A DNA stretch of 64,000 bases from Himantopus leucocephalus (lineage: Eukaryota > Chordata > Aves > Charadriiformes > Recurvirostridae): contig RSEF01000003.1 in assembly GCA_003993805.1 (NCBI GenBank), forward strand, positions 80,895,816 through 80,959,815, written 5' to 3'. Both the position numbers and the translations under genes were made by a program. This document shows positions 34,201 to 43,790 of the stretch, one piece after another. Each line of letters begins with the position of its first letter. Within the stretch, counting starts at the first letter, position 1. The notes beneath the pieces are model-generated. The model made no database searches. It saw only the letters and a program-made list of their open reading frames with translations, and was not told the DNA's origin.

Positions 34201-36754
34201 TTTTTTTAATCATTGGCATTAGCTTTTATGATTGCATTTTCCCAATTATTTATAAATATTTCTCTATTTTAATAGTATTCATTAGCTAACCAAGATAATT
34301 TGGGGCTAGTAAACCACCAAATTTAAATAAATGTAACCACTATGTTTCTAATAGCCTGAACTGCAACACTAAAACTGTGACAGACATACTCATTTATCCA
34401 AAGTCCTTCTTTAAAAAAAAAATCACTTAAGAGAATGGATAAACTGTATGTTGGAAATGGAAAATGGAATAAGCATGTTCTGAGGCTGAACCAATGATGC
34501 TATACGATATTGTATTGTGGTGTTTAAAAATAATTGCAAGTTAACTTGTGTTTACTATTTGCTTGCACTGATTTGTAGTCTACAGACTATGATACTGTTT
34601 GTTTTGATTCTATGAAAGGCATTTTTTTAACAGCAGATAATACACTGTTGGGTTTTTTTTAATTAATCACCCCCTGAACAAGGCAACATATGCTCTTACT
34701 TGTGTGTACCTATACAAAGAGTTATCTCAGCTGTGGGTGGTGGCATATTCTACCTCTTCCACTGAGGTTTAGAGCATGAATCTTCACTAGAGGAGGGAAG
34801 ATGAAAGAAATGTATTTCATACAGTCCTTGCACAAGCATCTGTCCTTCCCTGGTGATACTAAATGAGTAAAGGGAATAACGGTAGCTCCAGAGGCCCATA
34901 GTGACATAAAAGACCAATTGACTAGGAAATGCTGGTAAAAGGTTGGTGGTAAAAGCCGTGGCCTGAAGGACCTTCATGCAAGTGAAGGGAAGCATTCTGC
35001 ATCCCACTTCAGTACCTCCTCCTTGGCCAGCAGAACATGGTTGTACAGCCATTAGTGCGTGTGGTTTCAGTTTCCTCTCCATGTGCAGTTCATTCCAACA
35101 TGAGCACTTGACACAAGTGATAGCTCCTTTTCTGTCTTTTTCTCAGCAGTACCACACAGAAAATAAAAGGAGTATAGGAGGAATAATTAGAAATTGATGC
35201 AACAATAATTGTCCTTGGTAGAGATGTCCCTCTTTCTCACTTTTTATAAAGTTATTATATTATTAGTGTGATTACTGTATGAAATCCAATCACAGTGTGT
35301 GAGAAGAAAAAATAAATGCAAATTTGAAATTGGAACAAGCAGCTTAACAGCTTTCAGAGGTGTTTTGTGGGCTTTTAGTATTTCTCTCACATCAGGCTCT
35401 GGCGAGAAGCCCAAGGCCTGAATGGCTTTGTACATTTTATTTATTAAAATACTCTGGAAACAGATTAACTTCTTTTGTGCATTATTTATTATTGTTTCAC
35501 CTGCCATTGAGAGGAATAGCATGCACACTGATGAATATACTGAAGGTGGCCTACTTTCAGTGTAATGAAACCATAGATGACTGTCGTTCAACTTTTGCAA
35601 TGCTACTTCATGAAGGACACTTTTTTGAACTCCTACAGAAAAATTACAGTAGGGACATGCTTGCATGAGGAATCAAGGAGCTATTATTCCATCTTCTCAG
35701 TGACGCTCACCTTTTTCTTCTGGACTGATAGTTGGTACTGCTCTTGGACTCAAGTTCTCTCTTACTTATTTTGAGTGAGGTCTACAGTATGAATATCAAA
35801 CTACAGAAGAATTTCAATTTTAGCTATAAACCAATGCAGAGATGAAACAGTGTTAGTATTTCTATTGGAAAGGTTTTCTATGCATTTCCTTTTTTAGCCT
35901 TGTTCATTAAGGATACAGGTCTTCCTTCTGCGACATTAAATTCTGCTACCTGGTTCTCTGATTTTATGCACAAGGTAGATGGGGAAAAGTTACAAGGAGC
36001 ACTTCAATATTGGTGGAAACTCTCTACTGACCACAGGGATTCTGCCTGCATCCAGAGATTAGCAACACTTCTTACAGTGCAAATTCCAAAAGGTATAATG
36101 TACACCGCTGTATTTGGAGTTATGCCAAAAGTCAAGTCACTGCCCAGCATTTGTGCTGACAGTAGGTTTAGCTTTTCTCTTTTTTATATCACAGATAGAT
36201 GTATCATACTTTGCTAAAGTAAAAGCAAAATGAATAACCGAACTTTCCTGTTTACAAGCAAAGCAAAACAACAAACATGGAATGTGACCCCTTAAAGTGA
36301 TGGAGCTGCATCCCAGTAGTAACAAATTTGCTCCTGACTGATTTAATGTGTCAAGACTTCAGATACCTCTTCACAACATAAGCGCTGATTGATTTTCGCA
36401 CTTGCAAATGCATAACCTTCTCATTTATACTATAGCATGCTAGCATGCTGTTTACTTCAGATATCTGCCTCAGCCTTTGCCTTTCTGTTCCTAGATCTTT
36501 AAAATCATTGTCATATAAATATTTGGAATTATTTCTTGTTTAATTTCCTTGATAATTACTTTTCTTACACGGAATTTACACCCTTTAAATATCATATAAA
36601 GTCATACCTATCGTGGCTGCTTTATGCATGCAGTGTATTTAGCTCTTATACTGTTTTTTCTTTTTTTCTCAGAAATCAATCCTGCCTGGTTTGCAATAAT
36701 TTCAGTACTTCTATTTCTGAACTATCTGCCTAGAAAACCTCTCAGAGCTGTCCG
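28269..36754. other. Long non-coding interval, nothing identified
   Basis: About 8.5 kb of AT-rich sequence without recognised exon, RNA gene or clear repeat. A pure pyrimidine run lies at 33601-33636. Open frames at 35244-35666 (minus, 140 codons) and 35900-36217 (plus, 105 codons) are the longest, but they overlap no splice-bounded exon and match no family I know. A 16-bp perfect palindrome AGCATGCTAGCATGCT is at 36434-36449. Confidence 0.5.
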
Positions 36755-36990
36755 TATATTTCAGGTGTTGAGATGCCTGGAATTGAGCACAGAATTCCTG
36801 ACATGACCTCATAAGAGCTATGCAGAGATTAACACTTCATTTCTGCATGACTTCATGCTTTAGTGCAAGCAGGCAAAAAATCCCACTTGTCATTCTCCCC
36901 TGAGATACACTGAATGAGTTCATCTACAATTTACTGTCTGCAATCACCCCAAGGTCTCTCTTACTATTAGTCCTCTTCAAGTTTATCCTT
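36755..36990 (-). mobile_element. Ancient CR1 LINE fragment (3' ORF2)
   Basis: The plus strand reads GAGATGCCTGGAATTGAGCA, then CACAGAATTCCTGACATGAC and CTCATAAGAGCTATGCAGAG. This is the reverse complement of the CR1 ORF2 segment encoding the 'EYCVQFWAP'-type end of the reverse transcriptase. Further along, CAATCACCCCAAGGTCTCTC fits the adjoining segment. The copy is strongly diverged and boundaries are approximate. Confidence 0.55.
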
Positions 36991-37294
36991 TGTATAGAAT
37001 ATTGCAATTCAGATTAATTCTTTCACATATGAAGGGACTGAATTTTCCAGGAAGCTATATTTTTCACCTAACTTCACTATGGTTTTAATAATATTTATTT
37101 CTCCTAATTTTTTATAAATATTGTGACTCCATTCTGTCCCATAACCCCACAAAATACCTCATGCATGTCATAAGCATCACCCCAAAACTGGGCCCATTAT
37201 GGAAAATGTGGTACAAACACAAAGTAGTCAATAATTTCCACCTCAGTTACCTGCAATCTACACATAAGATAGGCTGAAAGAGTTAAGAGTCAAG

Positions 37295-37299
37295 CTAAG
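37295..37299. repeat. 5-bp target-site duplication, left copy (CTAAG)
   Basis: CTAAG sits immediately before the TG of the LTR at 37300 and recurs at 38270-38274 immediately after its terminal CA. A 5-bp duplication is typical of the ERVL class of endogenous retroviruses. Confidence 0.8.
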
Positions 37300-38269
37300 T
37301 GTGGTGAGTTGACCTTGGAGGGCTGCCAGACACCCATCCAGCCACTCTCTCACTCCCCCTCCTCAAAAGGACCCGGGGCAGGGGGAGAAAATAAGATGAA
37401 AAGGATGAAGAAGAGGGTAGATTTAGATTAGATATTAGGAAGAAATTTTTCACTATGAGGGCGGTAAGACACTGGAACACGTTGCCCAGGGAAGTTGTGG
37501 AAGCCCCATCCCTGCAAGTGTTGAAGGCCAGGTTGGATGGGGTCTAGTGGGAGGTGTCCCTGCCCACGGCAGGGCGGTTGGCACTAGATGATCTTTAAGG
37601 TCCCTTCCAACCTAAACCATTCTATGATTCTCTGATCATAAGCAAAACAGTCTCATCTTGAGGAAAAATTATTTAATTGATTACCAAGTGAAATAGATTT
37701 GGATGGTGAGAAACAAAGACAAAAATTAAAACAACTCCTTCCACCAACCCCTTTTTTCCCAGGTTCAACTCCCCTCCTTCATTCCCGACTCTTCTACCTA
37801 TCCCCACCCCGAGCAGAGCAGGGGGATGGGGAAGGGGGGGTAGAGGTCAGCCCATAACAGCACCTTTCTGCTGCTTCTTCCTCCTCACACTTTCCCCCTG
37901 ATCCTGCATGGGTCCTCTCCACGGGCTGCAGTTCCTTCAGGACATATCCACCTGCTTGGCATGGGGTCCTCCATGGGCTGCAGGGGAATCTCTGCTCCGG
38001 CATCTGTAGCACCTCCTTCTCCTCCTTCTGGTCTCACCTTGGTGCTCACGGGGTTGTTTCTCACACTTATTTTCCTCACTTCTCACTGCCGTGCAGTGTT
38101 TTGCCCTTTCTTAAATGCGCTTTCCCAGCAGCGCAGCCATCTTGGCTGTGGGGCTCAGCCCTGCCCTGGGGTAGGTCGGCATGTGGAATCAGCTGTGTCC
38201 AGCATTGGGCAGCCCCGGCCTCTCCTCACAGACCCCAGTGCCAGTGCCTGGGCACGGACACCCAATACA
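37300..38269 (-). mobile_element. Solo LTR of an avian endogenous retrovirus
   Basis: A solo LTR of 970 bp including a 226-bp nested CR1, so about 744 bp of LTR proper. The edges are TGTGGTGAGTTGACC and CCCAATACA, i.e. TG...CA, flanked by the 5-bp direct repeat CTAAG. Internal strings (CACTCTCTCACTCCCCCTCC near the left, CTGCAGGGGAATCTCTGCTC and TTCTTAAATGCGCTTTCCCA near the right) match an LTR family that is common in bird genomes. No gag, pol or env sequence is present, so the provirus was lost by LTR-LTR recombination. The minus strand is suggested because a TATA-like ATTTAAG precedes the GC-rich part when read in that direction; this is inference. Open frames of 60-120 codons inside are not genes. 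Confidence 0.85.
37413..37638 (+). mobile_element. CR1 LINE 3' fragment nested in the solo LTR
   Basis: A 226-bp 5'-truncated CR1 on the plus strand, from GAGGGTAGATTTAGATTAGA to CATTCTATGATTCTCTGAT. It includes GGTTGGATGGGGTCTAGTGG and AGATGATCTTTAAGGTCCCT. LTR sequence continues on both sides (GGGGGAGAAAATAAGATG before, AGCAAAACAGTCTCATCTTG after). The CR1 therefore inserted after the retrovirus LTR was in place. Divergence from the usual CR1 tail is low, so it is a younger copy. Confidence 0.93.
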
Positions 38270-38274
38270 CTAAG
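38270..38274. repeat. 5-bp target-site duplication, right copy (CTAAG)
   Basis: This is the partner of 37295-37299. It is followed by AACC and then a 13-bp repeat of the sequence left of the LTR. Confidence 0.8.
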
Positions 38275-41200
38275 AACCAGAGTCAAGCTAAAAATATGAA
38301 GAGCATAATGACGAGTGAAATATTAGTGTCTAGAGATTTGGGGGAGGAAGTGTGGATTTTAATCAGAAGGTTAAACACAGACTGGAAGCAGGAAGAGGAG
38401 TCAAAGAAAGAGGGTAAGGGAGAAAAGAAAGTAAAAGAAATAAAAAGAAGAAAGATAATTTAGTGTAGAGCTTGCAAAGGTCTGAGTAGACAGGACTTGG
38501 ACCAAAATATTAATCAGTGAAGGAAGGAGAATGATACATCCACCCCCTTTCAGAGATGAACATGGAAAACTTCATCCCCAGATGTGAGTGTTAAAGAAAG
38601 CAGGAGGTGGTAAAGAAAACTGGTTTGCGTTCTTAAATAGAGCAGCTATGAACAAGTGCTTGCTATAATAAGTAGAATAAATAACCTCCATTACAGAAAT
38701 GTATGTTTTCCCTGCTACTTTCCATCACAGTTGATAGCTGTTCCCTTTAGATTTTCAAGTCTTTTTAGCCTACACATAAAAACAGGCACTTTATTAAATT
38801 TCACCTGTTTATTCCCTTTTAAAGATAAAAGTAAATGTACTTTGCTAGTATCATTCATGTTAGTGTGCCCATGTGCTCATGAACCACCTAGGTATTCCTT
38901 ACAAATAAGACGAATACATCTCTAGGGGGTGTTCTCTGGATAACTAATGCGTAAACTCTATAGAAAAATGTATTACAATTTCTTCCAGGCATGATACTCC
39001 CACTCTCCATAAGCATTTTTAACAGTTCTTTTTTATTTATTTATTCTTCTTTTCTAGTCCTGCATTTCCTTCTGCTCTGTTTGATACCCTTCGTTTGGAT
39101 AAGACCACCTCTCTGACAGCTATCCACTCTTGGTTCTTTGTGTAGGCAACCTGAAACAGGATTAACAGATGTTCCAGGCTTGGAAGATATTTTTCAGGAC
39201 TGGTTGATCTTCCCAGCTCTTCAGACGTAGGTGTTTCTTGGATAGAAAATCATATAGGAATATGAAGGTAGTGAGAACAATATCATAGAGCTGTTTTATG
39301 TCAGCAGGCAAGAGTACACACGTAAACTCACAATTTGAAAGATGAAATGCCTTACAGACGGAATTTAACTGGGTAGCCTGGAGCATCATTCTTACTTCTG
39401 ATCCCAGATTTGTAAAAGGTATTTGAGGCTGTTTAATAATAAAGATAGTAGTAACGTATTTAGATTTAGATTGTTCTAATGACAGTAGAGAGAATAGTGA
39501 CTTAATTGAACTAACTTTTTTTCCCTCTCACTTCTTTATGGAGAAGAAGTCACTTATGACGTTAATTATTACACGTATTTGTTTTGCCCTGTGAGCTAAC
39601 ATAATACACACAACACTTCTTTTATACTGGGGAATCTTAAAGTAATGAAAAATTAACTTTATTATGCTGTTCTACCCGTGAAAGAACTCAGGTATACAGC
39701 ATGGAAATGATGCATCCAAAGACATTCAGCAGAAGTGTAACACATTGAGGCATAAATGTGCTTAGGTATAATTATAAAAATAATAATACAAATCTATTAA
39801 TTCTTCACTGTCACTTGCTAGAACTAAAAAAAAAAAGCACAACTGCACTATCAGGTTTATTACACTTCGTCTATATTTTCAGGAACTGAGATCACATCAA
39901 CAAACTACATCTGTCTTGGGGAGTAAAAAGCTCAAGTCCAGGAACAGGTAATGCATACCACAGTGCTGCAGGCTATGTATGTAGTTCTCTACATCATGGA
40001 GGATTAATGGTATTATTATTTATATTCACTGTAATAGTAACTGTACATCAATATAATGGTGGATAAGTACCCATTGGCTTCTTTATCTTAAGCATTAAGG
40101 ATGTTGTTTACCATCTCTCATTTTCACAGAGTATTGCTCTGTAAAACAAATAGTGTAGGCAAAAAAGACATCTTGAAATATATATGTGTATTTTCAAAGT
40201 ACAGCAGGGAGAGAGAAGGTCGCTGAACAATGTAATTGATGGCACTAGCAAAATGTTTCCTAACCGCCAACGTTGCTAGCCTATGTTGATCACAAATGCC
40301 AAATCAGATCAAAGTATAGAAATGCAAGGTAACACCCTCTATTGTTCACATTGATTGCATCAAAGGAAATAGAATGTAAATTAGGAAAGCTTTGATGAAT
40401 GGATAGGCAGCCAAAAGAAGTACAATAAAGTGTTGGGTTTCTCTTTCCTAGCAGAAGCATACACTGCGTTACCCAGCTAATCAAAATGCACAGTGCATAT
40501 TTCAGCAGATTGAAATCAATTGTAACATGAGATAGCCTTTTATTTTATTCATCTTGACTCTACTGAGTGATTACTTTACCTTCTGCTGTTCAGCAACTTT
40601 CAGAATAATGCACAACTCAGTGGACTTCCTTACTGCTTGTGTGTTGAATCTTTACTTTATTTAATGCATTTACCAGAGACTGGTGGTGCAGAAGGCTGCA
40701 GCCTCATATGCTTCCTTGAAGGATATGTGGGTCACAGCTTCACCGGAGGAAACTTTCATTTCTGTGCTTGATATAAAGTTTTCACATTGATGGAATCACA
40801 TTCTTTATCCTTACAGTAGAGTGCGATGGCTATACCATTTTAGAATTGCTGCCAGCCAATTAGTGGAACACCATTGATCATGTAGTTTCACAAAAGGCCA
40901 ACAGGCTTCCCACATTGTAAAACAAGAATAAATTCTGTAAAATTTATGGCCAAATTACTGGCAGCTGAGGTGCACAGTGAAATGTAGTCAATTAACGTGA
41001 TCACTGTAAATCATGGTTACAGCTTGCTGTGTAAATAACAGTTTATAACAAACATAAATAACAACACAAGTGACTCGGTTTAGCAGTGGCACAAACTGTT
41101 GTTGATGGTCCACATACTGAAGTGTGGAAATGAAAACAAGGTAAATATACAGCAGAAAAATTGTTTAACCACTAAGGCAATGTTTTAAGTGACACACAAA

Positions 41201-42028
41201 CAAATGACAAGGTACAAAGTGGCAGGTTGTCAGAATATAACCAACCAAAGAAACTCAACAACAGAGAAAAAAGAGGCCAAAAGATGTACAGGAATTAATG
41301 AACTGAGAGAGATTTCTAAACAAATGTCTATCACCAGTCTCAAGTCATACTTATGGGTCTCATACCTCTTAAATTTACTAGTGTCTTTATCACAGTAACA
41401 CCTTATATCCCAATAATTGTGATCCATTTTCTTCTTTCCCACTTCATACCATCCAATGAAGTCAGCTATCAAAATTCAGAGCCTCAAATTAAAATTAAAT
41501 AATTGAATGAATTTTCCCTAGAAAAGTGTCCCTGTATTTTTTTAAATAGCACGCACAAGGTCCAAAGCTCTCTATGAAATCAATTTATTTTCTTGGACAA
41601 ATATTACTGATTATGTAAGTTAAGCAAGTATTGATTTTTCACTTTCATTGAGGGAAGTGTAATTATGCCTTTTTAATAAAAAAAAAACCCCAAAGATATA
41701 TCTAGTTTAATAAAAATTAAGAACCTTACAAACCTTCATGGTAAGTTCTCAATGTTACTTGTCTCCAAGTTTGCTTATTTGTTTTTAGCTCAATACAGAG
41801 GTGTTTTTAACTCCAGTGTAGAGTGGAGAAGTTTTGAAGGCATTTCAGAATGGAGAAGTTTAGAGTTGTTCAAAGCCAGCTCACTGATAAGGGCTGTTGT
41901 GAAGAAAGCTAGAGCAAGTCCAAGGGGAGAGTCCCCAAAATCTGCTCTACTTAAAAGCCTCGGCAGGGGATTGAGACCTGCTTTTAGAGGAGGCTCTTGC
42001 CATTCAGCTTCCACCTCAGCTACATTGA
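38275..42028. other. Non-coding interval with a purine-rich tract
   Basis: Mostly AT-rich sequence with no recognised exon. A strongly purine-biased stretch lies at 38383-38455, shortly after the LTR. The open frame of 118 codons at 41752-42108 runs from ordinary AT-rich DNA into the GC-rich block that follows and is not coherent. Confidence 0.5.
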
Positions 42029-42418
42029 TGCTGTTTTGCAGCTGTGCTTGGGCTGCGCTCCACCCGGTACCCTCTTGGTCCGGGTTGTGGCCCCTACCTG
42101 TGGGCTGACCTCATAGCCTGGCCTCAGCCCGTCTCCATGGGCTTACCTGGCAGTCCCAGGGCTGTGTCTAACCCTAGCTTCCCTCACCAGACCTTATCCT
42201 GACCCCCACCCATTGGCCCAGCCTGGCCTTCGCCTGTCCCTGTCCCCAGGGAGGTGCCTGTTGCCTCGGACTGGGGCTCCCCCAGTGCCCCCTGGCTGTC
42301 CTGTTCCTGGCTGGGGCAGAGAGGCAAGCCCTGTCTGCCAGGGTCTGCCCTGATGGACACCAGGGAGCCCCTTGTGGCCTAGTCCCAGGGACCTCCTGGC
42401 CCAGGAGGCACCCTGACA
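42029..42418. mobile_element. GC-rich block, probable LTR-type repeat
   Basis: A sharply bounded block of about 390 bp, very rich in C and G in an AT-rich setting (for example GGCCCAGCCTGGCCTTCGCC and CAGTGCCCCCTGGCTGTCCT). It ends in CCCTGACA exactly where a CR1 fragment begins. The composition and sharp edges suggest a transposon-derived insertion, most likely an LTR. I found no matching target duplication and cannot name the family. A degenerate CpG-rich region of other origin is possible. Confidence 0.4.
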
Positions 42419-42636
42419 ATTAGATACAAGAAAAAATTCATCTTCAAGAAGGTAGTTAAACATCATGGCAGGTACCCTGCTTCACAGAACCACCAGAGAG
42501 GCTGTTGAATTTCCATCTTCAGAGATGTTCCGGAGCTCAAATGGACAAAGCTCTGACCTAAGATCAAGGCCATACTGCAACCTGGGAGCTGACCTTGATT
42601 TGAATGAGGTGCTGGAGGAGATGAAATCCAACCACA
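42419..42636 (+). mobile_element. CR1 LINE 3' fragment
   Basis: The plus-strand CR1 tail begins ATTAGATACAAGAAAAAATT and continues with AGAGAGGCTGTTGAATTTCC and ATCTTCAGAGATGTTCCGGA. It ends in a degraded form of the TTCCAACC terminus (GAAATCCAACCACACTGAG). A short extra segment near 42461-42485 interrupts the usual order. The copy is moderately diverged. Confidence 0.72.
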
Positions 42637-43224
42637 CTGAGAAGAGACAAAAAACTTTATGAGTGTAGATTAAAAAGGAAACTCAAGGCATGCTTCTTTC
42701 ATGACCACAATTTCTAGTGTCTGGTTTCAAAAGGAACAGGCAAGCCAGCTGGTAACACCCTAAAAGCTGCATGCAGGAATGCACCACAGTTGTCTCTTCA
42801 GTGGAACTGCAGTGCTTTAAGCACTGCAGCATAGGAGGTGACTCAGTATTTAAGTATAATTAGTTAGTTACCTTTGTCAGGTTTGCAAGTTACAAACCAG
42901 AGCAGGATACTTTAAAATTACCCTTTGCTATACCTAAGTCTGAAGATCTGAACCTTAATGACTACTGACATTCTAAAACAAAGTATAATTAATAACAACA
43001 AAACTAAAAAATGGGCTCCAAAAGGAAAATTTGCTGTGTTTAAATTGCTGGTGATTCTTTGTGTGCCGGATAGAAGATGTATGAATTAGATTCCTAAAAA
43101 CTGAGAAAAAGAGAACTCGAAAAGCTTTAGTTGACAGCAGGCATCAAGCCCTGCTATCACGCATACCACATTTTATTATCTCCAGCTTAAAAACAGCTAA
43201 ATTGTTTCATCCTAGTAGTCTCGG
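42637..43224. other. Non-coding interval, nothing identified
   Basis: AT-rich sequence between two CR1 fragments, no recognised exon or repeat. Confidence 0.5.
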
Positions 43225-43790
43225 AGAACAGATCCAAAATCTGAGTGCTCCATTGGTCAGCGACATTAATCTAATTTTCAGCCTGGATTTATTCATAGCT
43301 AGCTTATACCAATCTGTTCTTGTGCCAAAATGATTCTTTAGTTTAAACAGCATTTCTCCTTTCTTTGAGTATTTGTAAACAAATTCATACTCCTTCTCGA
43401 CTTTCCTTTGGCAGGTTCTCCATTCTCTTAACCACCCTAGTAGCCCTTTTCCTGGCCTTTTCCAGACTCAGTTTATCTTTCTGAAATGTTTCTGATCAGG
43501 ATTTTGCACAGGAGGTCATACCTGGGTCTTATACAGCAGCACTACCACGTCCTATTTTTGCTAGCTCTTTTGATTTAATTCAGAATCAAATTTTGCATTT
43601 TCAGAACTGAATCTCCCTGGCAGCTCTAACTCAGCCTGTGGATCACTTAGAACACCTGAATATGGCCCATTTGCCATATACAGGTGATAGTCACTGAGCT
43701 TCAAATAAAACTTCCTACTATGGGAAGTCAAGGACCTGACCTGGCATTTTGTACTTTTTAACTTCATCCCTTTTCTTACTTCAGTTTTTA
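43225..43790 (-). mobile_element. Ancient CR1-type LINE fragment
   Basis: The plus strand shows strings that are reverse complements of an old CR1 3' region: AAACAGCATTTCTCCTTTCT, CTAGTAGCCCTTTTCCTGGC and TTTTCCAGACTCAGTTTATC, then GGTCATACCTGGGTCTTATA. The order (tail first, then reverse-transcriptase end) fits a minus-strand element. Divergence is high, so limits and subfamily are uncertain. Confidence 0.6.

Noticed and set aside
35244..35666. Minus-strand 140-codon open frame
   Set aside because: It is the longest N-free frame after the GC-rich ones, but there is no recognisable family or codon-like pattern, and a 102-codon frame overlaps on the other strand. Most likely chance.
35900..36217. 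Plus-strand 105-codon open frame (contains KLQGALQYWWKLSTDHRD)
   Set aside because: I looked at it as a possible exon or retrocopy. It matches no protein I recognise and has no convincing splice sites. A protein search would settle it.
37961..38463. Plus-strand open frames of 112 and 120 codons
   Set aside because: They run through the solo LTR and out into the purine-rich tract and are not viral or host genes.
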